Assembly (NCBI GenBank): GCA_030847615.1
Contig: JAUMIR010000004.1
Span: 272,389,501 to 272,453,500, forward strand
Reading direction: 5' to 3'
Length of the DNA stretch: 64,000 nucleotides
Source of the DNA: Gambelia wislizenii
Taxonomy: Eukaryota; Chordata; Lepidosauria; Squamata; Crotaphytidae
Shown here: in pieces, positions 1 to 10,768 of the stretch
Numbering within the stretch: position 1 is the stretch's first letter
How the letters are laid out: each line of letters starts with the position of its first letter
Program-made: the position numbers and the translations under genes
The notes under the pieces: generated by a model
What the model saw: the letters and a program-made list of their open reading frames with translations, nothing else
Database searches by the model: none
Told to the model about the DNA's origin: nothing

Positions 1-870
1 GTCCTGTAGCATCTGACAGTTTGCATAAACCTTTGGGCCCTTTTCTGGTTAGCCTATCTTGGATTTTGATTTCTCTCATGGATGGATTTCCCCTGAGCAC
101 CAAAATTTTCTCAGAGCCTACACATGGTATCACTAAATAGTTGTTAAGAGATATATTTCCAACAGACATCACATGCATGTGCATATGTTCATGCATACAC
201 ATGGAAAACATATAAGCACTGCTTCAAAAGCAACATACGTAGTATTCATGGTAATTTACTCATGATGACTTGCTCTTTATGGTCTAGATATAGATAAGTG
301 ATAACCAACAAGCCAACTTGATTAAGTTTCCTTTGAAATGGAATTCATTTTGCACACACTTTATATTCTTGAGACTGAAATTTACTGTATACATATATTT
401 CTGGAGAAGAAAGGATCATGTTTGATTGGATAGTTAGAAAAACAAATTATACATGAGTTTAGCACCTCATTAAGGAGATTATTTACCCCCCCCTTTTTTT
501 TTGCATAACTGTAGCCTTATGGTTAGGTGTTGTAGTTACAGCACTATCTGGGGAAGGCATGCAACACTTGAAGTAAAGCATGCTTGGGCATGGCCACCTT
601 ATCTGATTCAAAAATGCTTATTTAAAAATCCAAATGCTAAGGCAAGTGTTTCTGAAACATTGAATGAGCTTGTGTACTTCACCTAACTACTGTATACTGG
701 GTAATAGCATAATTTATAAATGTATAAATAAATATAAATGCTTATAAATACATATGTAATGTTCTATTGCATTATCTGTTTTACAAAATTCAGTAATCTT
801 ACTGTATTTTTTAAACTGGTTTTAATTGCTGTTCTTCCCTCTGTTGTTATCTGACTTCAAATCAAATGTG
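1..870. other. AT-rich intergenic stretch, nothing recognised
   Basis: No SDR exon, recognisable repeat end or conserved coding frame is visible. The stretch holds short A/T runs and a TAAATA-rich patch near 715-760. The open frames here are short and have no family-like motif. Confidence 0.4.
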
Positions 871-873
871 ATT

Positions 874-1489
874 AAGGAGATTATCAGACAACCTTTTTCT
901 CCCACCACAGGGATGACAGGAGATTGCCAAAGGGCTTCCTGTTCACATGACATTGTCCCTGTGGTGTCAAGCACCTGTGCCTCTTCTGTCCCCCCCCCCA
1001 CTTTCTCTTATTCATGATTTAAGTTGTGAATAAGTTGGCTGTTCCATCTCTGTCACGGAATACCAGGTATTTGAAAGGGAGTCCCGTTATGCTGGTGCAA
1101 TGCCAGCCACAGTGGGAGGTTCCTAATCCTGCCGAACCCTGTAGAGCACTTCTGGTTGAGAACGGGATGAGGAGGTGAGTGAAACCCTCCCCTCCATGTT
1201 CCTTTTTAAGTGTTGAGTGTGTTTTTGTGCTTGCTGTCACTTTTTTTCTTTTCTTTTTCTTTTAAAAATCCCCGAGAATGGGCGGGGTTTGCTTTCTGGG
1301 ACATGAATAAAGCTTTGCGACAGCTCCATTCATGTCCTGACTGCTGAAAGGAGGGGGAGGATTCCTTACAACCCAGCAAGGTAAGTGTATGGGAAAAAAA
1401 AATAGTTTTGGGAGAAGGACGGGAATGTAGCAGTGGGGGAGGGTAGCGAGATAGGGACAGTTTCTAGGATCCCGTCTGATAATCTCCTT
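874..1489. mobile_element. Non-autonomous DNA transposon (MITE), TIR aggagattatcagac, copy 1
   Basis: The left end reads aggagattatcagac (from about 875) and the right end reads gtctgataatctcct (to about 1488). This is a 15-bp perfect terminal inverted repeat, with TTA-like bases at both borders. There is no transposase frame in the roughly 615 bp between. The element at 49587-50168 has the same ends and a similar interior (gaatggg...tccgttcatg...aaggtaag), so the two define a family. The superfamily is not certain. Confidence 0.8.
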
Positions 1490-1507
1490 AGGGTGATCCT
1501 ATAATAG

Positions 1508-1536
1508 AGTTTTCTTGGCAAGGTTTGTTCAGATCT
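1508..1536 (-). repeat. Short Sauria-SINE fragment
   Basis: The sequence gttttcttggcaaggtttgt matches the body of the SINE copies at 7782-7995 and 25795-25965. Only this short piece is recognisable. Confidence 0.4.
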
Positions 1537-1559
1537 AGTGCATCTTCAACATCTGTTCA

Positions 1560-1890
1560 GAACAGAGTGCCAGGTAGAGTGCAGTGTGTGTGCGCATATG
1601 CGTGTTGGACAGCATTAATAAGGAAACCACTTCCTGGAATTTCTTCTGTCATTGTAAATTACTCAGTTGGATCCTGGCCATGCTGTTTCTATACAACAGA
1701 AAGAGGCTATGGCTGCAAGGTAACATTCCAATGCTCAGTCTAAGCAACATCTCCACCCATTTGGAAATTCATCAGCCCTTGAAGGGGTGCCAGGCTTATC
1801 TTAAATCATGCTGCATCGGTTTCAGATGGCTTGGTTCTGATCAGCACCTGTTTAATGCTACTGTTTAGTAATTTACAGTGCAAACCTGTA
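1560..1890. repeat. Diverged repeat shared with 11960-12255
   Basis: The two intervals align over roughly 300 bp. Shared stretches include cttcctggaa, catctccaccca(tt), ttgaaggggtgc and atggcttgg. Both are non-coding. This may be an old interspersed repeat or a leftover of local duplication. Confidence 0.55.
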
Positions 1891-2127
1891 CTCAGAAGAA
1901 AGTACAATAGAGTTCAGTGGAATATACTCCCTATTAAGAGCAGATATGTTTACAGCTTTAATTTTTATATGTGCATGTGTCTTTATGTCTGTGTCTGTAA
2001 CACATGGGGTTGCACAAATTCACACTGATTTATTATGGGTAAGCACCCCTGGGGAAAATCCCTTGAAATATCCCTTGAACATGACAACAGTACATGTGAA
2101 AGGGAGGGGTATTAGTACACCACAAAC

Positions 2128-2765
2128 TGAACATGACTCAACATTGTGATGCAGCAGCTAAAAAAGCCAATGTGATTCTTGGCTGCATCCATAGGAGTAT
2201 ACTGTTTAGATTGAGGAAAATAATAGTACCACTCTATTCAGCTTTCATCAGACCTCACCTGGAATACTGTGTCCAGTTCTGGGCACTGCAATTCAGGAAG
2301 GATATTGACAAGCTGGAGCATGTCCAGAGGAAGGTGACCAAAATAATAAAGGCCTGGAAACCATGCCCCATGAGGCATGGCTTAGGGAGTGGGGTATGTT
2401 TAGCCTGGAGAAGAGAAGGTAAGAGGTGACATGATAGCCATATTTAAATACTTGAAAGGATGCCATATCGAAGATGGAGCAAGCTTGTTTTCTGCTGCTC
2501 CAGAGACTAGGCATGGAACAATGCAATCAAACCACAGGAAAGAAGATTCCCCCAGACACAAGGAAGAACTTCCTGATGGTAAGAGCTATTTGATAGTAGA
2601 ATACACTGCCTACAAGTGTGGTGGAGTCTCCTCCTTTGGAGGTTTTTAAACAGAGGCTGGATGGCCATCTGTCAGGAGTGCTTTGATTTTGTATTTCTGC
2701 ATGGCAGGGGGTTGGACTGGATGGCCCTTGTGATCTCTTTCAGCTGTATGATTCTGTGATTCCAT
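2128..2765 (+). mobile_element. CR1 LINE, 3' end of ORF2 and tail
   Basis: The translated frames contain the CR1 C-terminal signature (RKDIDKLEHVQRK, then LFSLEKR-like and YLKGCH-like segments), with frame breaks. The usual 3' end follows (ggctggatggccatctgtca ... gattctgtgattc). The fragment is 5'-truncated and degenerate, so no protein is expected. Confidence 0.85.
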
Positions 2766-2919
2766 TAGTCTGAATCCACCCTTGTTTTTTTTAATGACTA
2801 GTCACACACAAACCCAGACATATTCAAACAAGCATAGTATACACCAGAAGTAAGGCAAAGATATCCTTGTTTCAATAACATGACCGTTCAGCACATACTA
2901 AGGAGAGCCTCAAATTTAT

Positions 2920-3005
2920 TGTATTTATTTTGTTTATTTAGTTATTTATATCCTGCTCTTCAGCCACAAGGCTATCAGAGCGGCTTACAAACTGTTTTAA
3001 GCAAT
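2920..3005 (-). repeat. L2/CR1-like LINE 3' tail fragment
   Basis: This is an A/T-rich tail (tatttattttgtttatttag) followed by text resembling the reverse complement of a squamate L2 3' end (tatcctgctcttcagccaca). It is short and has no coding remnant. Confidence 0.4.
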
Positions 3006-3009
3006 AGCA

Positions 3010-4195
3010 ATTTACACATCTAGGCTGCATTAAGCAGTTTCCAATGTGTGTTAGCTAATAGCCCCCATAAGCCAGGTAAGAAGACACCTGGAAATATTAT
3101 GACTCCACACTCCTCCATTAGCCAATAACTTGGTAACCTGGAAGACTTTGATGACAACATGTATCTTTTTGTCTTCCTTTGAATCAGACATGCAGTATAT
3201 TGCTTTGTGAGAATATGACCATAAAAAGCAACAAAAAACTCTAGACATCAAGCAAGAGGCAGGCAAACAGGCAAGCAAGCATGCTGCTAATTGGAACTAA
3301 GAGTTTTTCCCTGCTGAGGAGTGGGGCTGAGAGGAAGGAAGTTCCTGAGTGAATTAATCCTCTTTAATTCTAGTTTTTGTTCTGGAGATGCCAGTCCTGC
3401 TTATTTGTGAGCAGACAGACAAAAGTCTTTGAAAGTGTTGCCCAGTGATTCAACCCTGCTTGCTTCTGAGAAAAGATGCACAGGGTTATACTGTTAACTG
3501 TACTTCTTGGTAGTATCTAAGAAGAGATGCACCAGGCTTACCTAAGAGCCCATTTTCTGGTCCATGGCTAGGAGGAAGAGGCACAGGCTTGACACCACTT
3601 TCTCGACGAATCCAGTGTCTTCTTTCCAGGACCCCAATCACTTTTTTGTTGGCTTCCTGTTATGTCAGGAAAACTAGCCAGTCAGAGTTTATTTGGTTGG
3701 CTGGGGTTAATCTCTTCTAGGCAGAGCTGAACATTTTACTCAGGTCCATCTGTAGAGCACATTCTTGGATATATACAATCTGTATTGCAACTCTGACCAG
3801 TGGACCCAGCTGATTTTTGCCTTTTGGGGTTCAGATTGGGGGGCCATGAGTATGTTGATAAAGCAATGCTTATGGGCTATTTAGTATCCTGTGCAGCCTT
3901 CAAATAATTCAGACCTTTTTTGAAGTTGGCATTAAAACACAGGACAGACACCATCCATGCTAACCTTGATGATTTCTTGTTCACAATTCCTGCAGCTAGG
4001 AATATATGTTGTGACCTTTTGAAAAATTTCTGTAACTGGCAGGAGAGCTGTTCATACAATTGGCCAAGAAAAAAACCAAGGGGCCTGTCACATGGCTGGT
4101 TTATCTATGGACTCTGTAAAAAGGATTTCCTGCCTGCCTAGCACCAAACTACTCTTTCTGCATTATCACATCAGGCAAACTCTTAGCTGAGAAAA
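3010..4195. other. Intergenic, no recognised feature
   Basis: I see no SDR exon, no terminal inverted repeat and no LINE coding remnant. The opposed 60-73 aa frames near 3900-4140 are shadows of each other without family motifs. Confidence 0.4.
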
Positions 4196-4202
4196 CTGTA
4201 TA

Positions 4203-4415
4203 CACTGGAGCCTCAATATCCCATGGACTCTGTATCCACAGATTCAATCAATTGTGGATCATTGCTCCCCATACCTAAAATGGCAGTGCTGTGCACATGG
4301 ATGCACTGACACACACATAGCTGTCATTTAATAATATAGGATGTTTTGGATCCTGTGTGTCGTGGGTGGGTCTGGAACAGAATCCCTACGGATATGGAGG
4401 GCCCACTGTACTTAG
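4203..4415. mobile_element. Tigger/MER2-like TcMar MITE
   Basis: It has the 'tatccacagattcaatcaat' type of end (4233 on) and a closing 'gatatggagggcccactgta'. Related copies lie at 43381-43700, 46428-46642 and 55282-55526. The pattern matches the pogo/Tigger-derived MITEs known in amniotes. No transposase is present. Confidence 0.6.
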
Positions 4416-4599
4416 AGAATTTGCAGAACCTGTCAGGGTACTTTAATTTTGCATGTAAGGTGGTTTTGCCAGGTAGGGATTTCTATGACTATATGGTGAG
4501 GGCCACAGGGGTGTTTTGACCACTCAGAATAAAATCTGGATTATGAAGGGAATGTGGGAGGGCTCCTTGTTTGGCTATAGTTCTTACAGAATTTTAATA

Positions 4600-5205
4600 T
4601 CATGTCTCCATGATATGGATGTCAATGTTTGACTATTTTGTTCTTGCAAGTAAGGACAAATAATTTCCAGTTTTCTTCCTGCTGCAATGAAAAATAAATA
4701 TTTTGGGGTACTTCTTGCCAGGTATTCACACATCCTGAAATATTTGGGGAAATTATTCTGTGCAGAAATACATATAGTCTTTTTGCAAACCCCCCCCCCC
4801 GCAGCAATCCTGCACCACAAAAAAATCTTCCACAACAAAAATCTTTCTTCAGAAAACAGCAATCTTGCACTACCCTGCCCTCAATAAGCCTAGTTTTGTA
4901 CAATATTGATTATTAATTTTTTTTGCACAAGATTTTTTGGGGGTAAGTTTTTTGTTGTGCAAGAGTTTTGTACTAATTTTCTATTTTTTAAAGATTTTGC
5001 GTGGAAATTTTTGTGGTGTAAGATTGCTGGCTTTGGCATAGAAACCAGCCATCTTGCAGAAAAAACAAAACACGTGACTTACAGGAAACACTTCTCATGT
5101 AAAACCCCTACATGTATTTGATTTTTTTCTACACAGAATAATTTCCTGAAACACTTTGGGATGTGTGAATACTGGGTGAAAATTCTTGCCACTGTATTAT
5201 TCTTT
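4600..5205. repeat. Imperfect inverted-repeat element
   Basis: The segment around 4722-4780 (ggtattcacacatcctgaaa ... attattctgtgcagaaa) reappears as its reverse complement at about 5128-5182 (tacacagaataatttcctga ... gggatgtgtgaatactggg). A related single arm occurs at 53340-53500 in reverse orientation. This looks like a non-autonomous fold-back or MITE family with a diverged loop. Confidence 0.6.
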
Positions 5206-5612
5206 CCAGTTGGGGTTTTCTGATTGCCCAGAACCCCTCACCCTTTTTGGTAAAGAAATGAATACTGGTGAATATTCTTTCCATACATATCCTGTGTCAA
5301 GACAAGCTGGCAACTGGCATGGATTTACAGGTCCAGTCAGATGTTGCAGGGAACATTTGGTCCAATGTTTACTTTAAGGGGCACTGGTGTGCCCAGCATT
5401 GGCCTATTCAGCGGGCAGGGAAAGGCATGTTATATAACCTGATATGTTTGGAGTTCTCCCCGTTCTTTAGTAGCAGTTAAACTGTCAAACAAAAGCATAT
5501 GGTTTTGGTGCAACAACCAAGTAGTAGTATGGATTGTCATCAGCCAGTTGTCACATTATTAATATTTATATCTTGTCTTGTATAAAAATTAAATATCCAG
5601 ACCTTTGCTCGC

Positions 5613-5642
5613 TCTATCTATCTATCTATCTATCTATCTATT
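5613..5642 (+). repeat. (CTAT)n microsatellite
   Basis: About seven tandem copies of the tetranucleotide are directly visible. Similar tracts lie at 55140-55170 and 56552-56592. Confidence 0.95.
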
Positions 5643-5980
5643 CTCCCATTTTAAAAATGGATTATACGTGTTATTGAAAAAGGAGGAAAATATCCTTCCT
5701 GTCAGTTTGGATATGCTCAAGCAACTCATGAGGACATTCAAATATTGTTGGTGGCCATTACTATTAACATTTCTATCTTGTTTCATATAAAAGTGGAAGC
5801 AAAGTATCATTGTAAAGCAAAACAAAATAAAAAACAGAAATGTAGGAAAGCTGAAAGAATAATTTAGCAAATGTCTCAAGCTGCATCCCAATTTCAATTC
5901 TACACCTTATAATAATTTCCCTGTTTCACTTGAATATTTGAACACTAAGATAACAAGTGACAAGAGATATATATTCTTAC

Positions 5981-6103
5981 AGTTTAAGAGGAATGAGTCT
6001 TGCATAAGAAGGCAAAACCATGTAATTTTTTTCTTTCAAAATACCATCCACAATCTCCTTGGCAACATACTCTGCATTCAAGACAGGAAGTAGAAAGGGC
6101 CTC
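5981..6103 (-). pseudogene. Copy A exon 5 (frame still open)
   Basis: Length is 123 nt, the same as copies B and D. The acceptor cttcag and donor gtaag are intact, and the frame reads RPFLLPVLN... through IVDGILKEK. It is the least damaged exon of copy A. Confidence 0.75.
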
Positions 6104-6381
6104 CTGAAGGGAGATATATGTAAAAAGTTGACTCATTAACCTGAAAAACTCCCCATTTCCAGAGAAGCACACAGTACTGGTAAGGAGCTCCTAGGCACCC
6201 ATGTGGCTTTTGACTTTTGTTGCTTGTTGTTTTGTTGTTCTTGTGCCACATGACAAATCTCTTTTGAAACTAAGATTTCAAAAGCAGTCCCTAAGAAATC
6301 ACAAATCCCATGATTTCTGCCCAAGCTTGGTGCTTGAATTAACATGTGTGAATGTTTTGTTATTTGAAATACAGTACTTAG

Positions 6382-6526
6382 AATGCTTGTATCCCAGTAG
6401 CTAATTCTGTAGCCACATATTAAGGCCAGGTAATGGTGGCTTTAATGACATTCTTTCCTGCAGCTCTCATTTCAAAAGAAAGAGATTCCAAAACTCCAAA
6501 TGCTGCAGACTTACTTGTAGAATAGT
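6382..6526 (-). pseudogene. Copy A exon 4 (YxxxK kept, internal stop)
   Basis: Length is 145 nt, as in B and D. It begins DYSTSK (catalytic Tyr and Lys retained) and continues with FEMRAAGK. In B the sequence reads CPSY; here it reads tgg cct taa tat, a nonsense codon. The donor position is ctaagt instead of gtaagt. Confidence 0.8.
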
Positions 6527-7367
6527 CTGAAAAATTCAGTGAGAAGGAACCCGAGGATGAGATATATTATATCCTGATTAAAATACCTATAGGAAAAAAA
6601 ACTTTTAAAAATCTGGAGTCAGATAACTTGCATTACCACTGTCTCAAAGTCCATACCTAAACACAATTCGGGAAATAAGTACTTATGACTGAATTTTGTA
6701 GTACCATATATTACTATGCCTTATTGATATTTTGTGAATTTATGGGATTTACTGCCAGAAAATTCTTGTAAAAATGGCTTAAGTGGCTATAAACAAAGGA
6801 CTAGACAAAGGACAATAGTCTGGCTAATGGCTATGAGAGAAGAGGTGTGTAAGCTCTGTGCATAAGCTCTATGCACAGAGCTTATACACCTGCAAGTGCC
6901 AGAAGCTGAGAACAGCAGTGGGGGAGTTCTATTTTCTGAAATGATTGAAAGCTGCAGAAGCAATAGTAGGACATACAATGTCAGAATCCTTTGTCAGGTT
7001 GTGTAGGTCTGGGTTTGTTCAAATGTTCAGGAACAATGTGTGCAACAACTTTGCCCGTGCAGATATTCAAACATTTCATGGTTTGAATGTTCTGCTGTGC
7101 AACTCACTCCACCCCACTCAAAAACCTGGCCCATTTGGGAGAGGACGGGACAAAAACCATAGCATACTAGTTTTTCCATGTCTATATTATTGTTTGTTTC
7201 TTTTTATATGTTTTCTTGTTTTATAATGTGTCCAGTCTCACACATTGTTACTTAGATACAGCTGTCATTTATCTTCCAAAGTGCATACTCCTAAGTAAGA
7301 CTGATATGAAAATGTATTCTGTTTGGGGCATCTGCTGTATATATTTCAACTACAATGCCTCCTGAAA

Positions 7368-7545
7368 AAAAGCGAACAAGATTTGTTCAGAGGGGTTTTG
7401 TCATTGCCCATGTCTGAGGCAGAGAGAGAGAATGACTTGCCCAAGGTCACCCAGTGGGTTTCTGTGACTGAGTGGGGATTTGAATCTGGTTCTACTGGAG
7501 TCCTAGTCCAACATTCAAACCACTGCACCCCACCATTTCTCTTCA
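7368..7545 (-). mobile_element. Sauria-type tRNA-derived SINE (partial)
   Basis: It contains the reverse complement of a tRNA-like head (B-box-like gggatttgaatct) and the body gacttgcccaaggtcaccca. A second SINE in the same orientation lies immediately upstream. Confidence 0.85.
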
Positions 7546-7781
7546 ACTTAGCTGTATGTTTCCAGAATTCTTTCCCAAATGAAGATGCTTTGATTTGCAC
7601 TGATTCAGTTCTAATTATACCAGTTATCCCCCCACATTCCTGCCACTTGAAAACCTGGCCTGTCTGGGTAAAAATCATAGTATGCTATTTTTTTCTATAT
7701 GTATATTATTGTTTTCTTCCTTTTAGAAGGCAGAGCACTCAAGCAATGTGTACAGAATTATAAAGTAAACCCTCATCTACT

Positions 7782-7995
7782 TAGACTTGCTGTTGCTGTT
7801 GTGTGCCTTCAAGTAATTTTTAATTTATGGTGACCCAAAGGTAAACTTCTCACAGGGTTTTCTTGGCAAGATTTGTTCAGAGGGGGTTTGCCATTGCCCT
7901 GAGGCTGAGAGTGTGTGACTTGCTCAACGTAACCCAGTTGGTTTCCATGGCTAGGTGGGGGTTCTCAGACCAATACACTATGCTGGCTCTCATCT
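7782..7995 (-). mobile_element. Sauria-type SINE, nearly full length
   Basis: On the minus strand it runs from a tRNA-like head through the body (ttcttggcaagatttgttca reversed) to the 3' part with the gtgtgccttcaagtaattt / tatggtgaccc segment typical of squamate SINEs. It sits just downstream of exon 3 of copy A. Confidence 0.85.
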
Positions 7996-8112
7996 ACTGA
8001 GATATGTCCCTCTAATTGTTTCCCAAACTAAAATGATTTGATTTGTACTGCTGTAATTCCAGTTGTCTTTGTGTCTATGTTTCAATTGCATGGATAAGGA
8101 ATAGACACATAG

Positions 8113-8212
8113 CTGTTAGTTTATTGCTTCCCATTCGTGCTGCTACATTAGCAGCAGTAATCAAATGGCCTTTGTTGCAGGCAATCATGGCTGGAAGAAA
8201 GGCTTTGCAAGT
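8113..8212 (-). pseudogene. Copy A exon 3 (catalytic Ser lost, donor lost)
   Basis: It is 100 nt and encodes [15 protein letters not shown]. The segment that reads TAS in B and IAS in D reads AAN here, so the catalytic serine is replaced. After ctaacag the sequence runs straight into ctatgtg, while copy B has the donor gtcagtaac at that point. Confidence 0.8.
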
Positions 8213-8470
8213 CTGTTACACAATTGGTAAATCTTCATTAATTATAGGCATGTTTCATGTAACTCCCATATTCACTTCATCAGAGTCATGAGATAAAACA
8301 TTACAATGAAAGGACATATGCTGGCATACCTGTGAAAGAATATGGAGATTATGTAGGTTTACATTTTCTAAGATCAATGACACTTTGATTTCTCAGATAT
8401 ACCTAAATTCAAACCATGCATTTATTGGTGAAAGAGTTCCATATAGTTTTATATGAAAAGAAATGGTTAC

Positions 8471-8598
8471 CCAGAAATGAGCATTAGTGTTCACTTCTAG
8501 TGTTCCATATCAGAGTCAGGAAGATCAATTAAAGTCTTTCCTTTCAGGATACCTGCATTGTTGATTAGAATGTCTACATCACCCACTTCCCTTTTAAC
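8471..8598 (-). pseudogene. Copy A exon 2 (4-bp deletion)
   Basis: It is 128 nt versus 132 in copy B. The NNAG motif is present ([15 protein letters not shown]), but four bases are missing after gatatggaa. The next codons become CAC TAG. Acceptor and donor dinucleotides are kept. Confidence 0.85.
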
Positions 8599-8646
8599 CT
8601 GCAAAAATAAAAAGGTTAACTTGAGACGTCATGTGCAATACACATT

Positions 8647-8975
8647 GGACTTTTTCGGACATTTAAAAAGCAATGCAAGGAGACTCATCAGCTTGCTTGT
8701 CTGCTGTGCTGCAAAGTGTCAGTTTCGGATGATGCTGCCCTCTAGCGGTACTGTTGCGGTACCGCGGGGAGAGTTGAGCGTCATATTTGCTTGATTTTTA
8801 CTCACGATCAACTTTCGTGAGTAAAAATCAAGCAAATATGACGCTCAACTCTCCCCGCTTTACCGCAACAGTACCGCTAGAGAGCAGCGTCATCCGAAAC
8901 TGACACTTTGCAGCGCAGCAGGCTCGCAAGCTGATGAGTCTCCTTGCGTTGCTTTTTAAGTGTCCGAAAAAGTCC
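8647..8975. mobile_element. 329-bp fold-back (palindromic) transposon, copy 1
   Basis: The sequence is a near-perfect inverted repeat over its whole length, centred at 8811. Its arms are about 160 bp and its loop is ctcacga-tcaactt-tcgtgag. It starts ggactttttcggac and ends gtccgaaaaagtcc. The trinucleotide ATT flanks both sides (8644-8646 and 8976-8978), consistent with a 3-bp target duplication. Copy B intron 1 lacks it at the homologous place (near 30395). A second element with the same loop and ends is at 35388-35717. There is no coding capacity. Confidence 0.9.
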
Positions 8976-9921
8976 ATTCTGATTTATTAACACAGCCTAC
9001 AGCAGTGATGGCGAATTGTAGCATGCAGTCCTGAAGGTAATTATATTTGTATAAAAACTGAATTGTATTAAACACAGAAGACTTCTTGTGTCATTTGTAC
9101 ACCATACCAAGATTGAGTCCTTGACTTACTGCATCTACTCCATTCAAATTTCTTGTGTATATATGGAATAATGCTTTTGCTTGAAAGAGACACTGACACT
9201 GGATGTTCAACTATATACATATGTACAGTACACATTATGAACATTTTGCAGTGGTGTGAGTTAACTTTGCAGTCTTTGTTTCATTATTTGTGTTTAGTAT
9301 TTGCTCTTTCAATAAAGGATACTTTAAGAGAGAGGCAGACAGAGAGAAATAGAAAGGCAGACTGACTTAACAACTATGCCTGCAGGAGGAAACAGTATGA
9401 ACTTCCAAAAATTCTTGAATTTCTTCTTAAATTTTGAAAAAAAGTGTTTTTTTTAAAGAATGGGGGAAAGGTTCAACTAGCCCTGGGACTTGAAATTTGC
9501 TTCTGAGCCCATCAAAAGCATCCACTTTGCTCTATTGTATGCATTGTTGCAAACAGTCATTGTTTTCAGAACAGCATTGCTAAAGTTTATCATGTTCATA
9601 TAATGAAGGGTAGCTGTATTCTGATTCATGTATTATTTTGGGAACTGCATGTTTGGTAAATTGTCATCAAAATGTGAAAGGTATGAAATCCTTCCCAAAC
9701 ATTCGTTTATTATGACTACAGCTAAAAATAGTTTAAATACAGTACAAGCATTCTCTATTACCCGGCTTGTAAACTAGTTGTACATTCTGTAGACTTTCCT
9801 GGGCTCATGCAACAGTCAGATAATTGTCAAAATTCAGTTTTCAAATAGTTAATGGGACAACAATTATATATGACATTTTGGAACCATAAACAAATAACAT
9901 TAATAAAGATCCACATATTAC

Positions 9922-10214
9922 CTGCCACTGTGTATATTTCTTGCCTTTTGCGCAAGTCACACTTGTAGGTATAAATGGCTAGAGCCCCATTGGCTTTGAC
10001 AAGCTCCTCTGTTTCTCTGTTACCTTCTTCATTGATGTCCCAGAGAACAAGAATGGAACCAAGATGTGCAAAATTCAATGCAATTTCTCTTCCAATTCCA
10101 TTGGCTGATCCTGTAACAAGCACTATTTTCCCAGCAACATTTCTTGGAATACAAAAGAACATTTGCATGCCTCAATAAACTCAGTGCTGTCAAAAAATGT
10201 CTTATTATAAACAT
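9922..10214 (-). pseudogene. Copy A exon 1 (anchor region deleted and frameshifted)
   Basis: The 3' part encodes the Rossmann start [17 protein letters not shown] and LVLWDINEEGN, very close to copy B exon 1. The ATG aligned with the start of copy B (10214) is in a different frame from this segment. Using the in-frame ATG at 10168 would remove the hydrophobic anchor. The end reads gtggcag|gtaat, five bases shorter than B. Confidence 0.8.
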
Positions 10215-10768
10215 GATTCTGTTAAAGATATTCCTTATTTAAACAAGAGATAATATTCCAGTAAAATTGGTGCAAATTGTGTTTAATTCTTCCAAAAATG
10301 ATTGATAAGTTTCTTGATAAAACTCTGGAATTGATCCTTCTGTCTCAGCCTCCCAGTAGGAAACACTATTGTTTCATCTATCGTAGGGATGAATATTTCA
10401 AAGCACTCTGCATATTTGAGAATGTATGCAGATTTGAATGTATGTTACAAGTAGATTTGATTATACAAACAATATTCAAACAAGAGATTATGGCTTTTGC
10501 TATCAGGATTATGCACCAGCATGAATATGTGATGAAAGAGAAAGAGAGAGAAAAAAACTTTTCTTAAACTCTTGATGATATTCCCAGCTTGCCTTGCCAC
10601 ACCCTACACTTAAGGACTTCAACAGGGAAACTCCCACTGCTCCTGAAAAATATATATTATATTTAATGCCTAAGGTAGAGCATTTAGTGCTGGGTTAGAT
10701 CTCCCCAGGCAGACAACAGCAATCCCCAGGTCCCCACAGCAAGTTGAAAGTCTTATGAGAGACATGAT

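Larger units (their letters stand above)
5981..10214 (-). pseudogene. SDR16C5-like dehydrogenase, copy A (pseudogene)
   Basis: This is a minus-strand copy of the SDR gene seen intact at 22273-31764. Recognisable exons: 1 (10214-9922), 2 (8598-8471), 3 (8212-8113), 4 (6526-6382) and 5 (6103-5981). No terminal exon was found below 5981. Compared base by base with copy B: exon 1 has lost about 30 bp in the membrane-anchor region and is frameshifted before [11 protein letters not shown]. It also lacks 5 bp at the splice donor. Exon 2 lacks 4 bp, which shifts the frame and creates an early stop. Exon 3 has AAT (Asn) at the catalytic serine and has lost the bases of its donor. Exon 4 has a TAA stop in the CP-Y motif and a CT donor instead of GT. 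A 329-bp fold-back element sits in intron 1. A functional enzyme is very unlikely. Confidence 0.85.

Noticed and set aside
7323..7763. 146-aa plus frame
   Set aside because: It runs through a SINE and intron sequence of copy A; the translation has no family motif.
7368..7995. Genuine tRNA gene from the A/B-box-like sequences
   Set aside because: The tRNA-like part is the diverged head of a SINE, followed by SINE body; no cloverleaf can be closed.
9953..10178. Plus-strand frames such as 9975-10178 and 31511-31708
   Set aside because: Both are antisense to exon 1 of copies A and B, which explains why they look alike.
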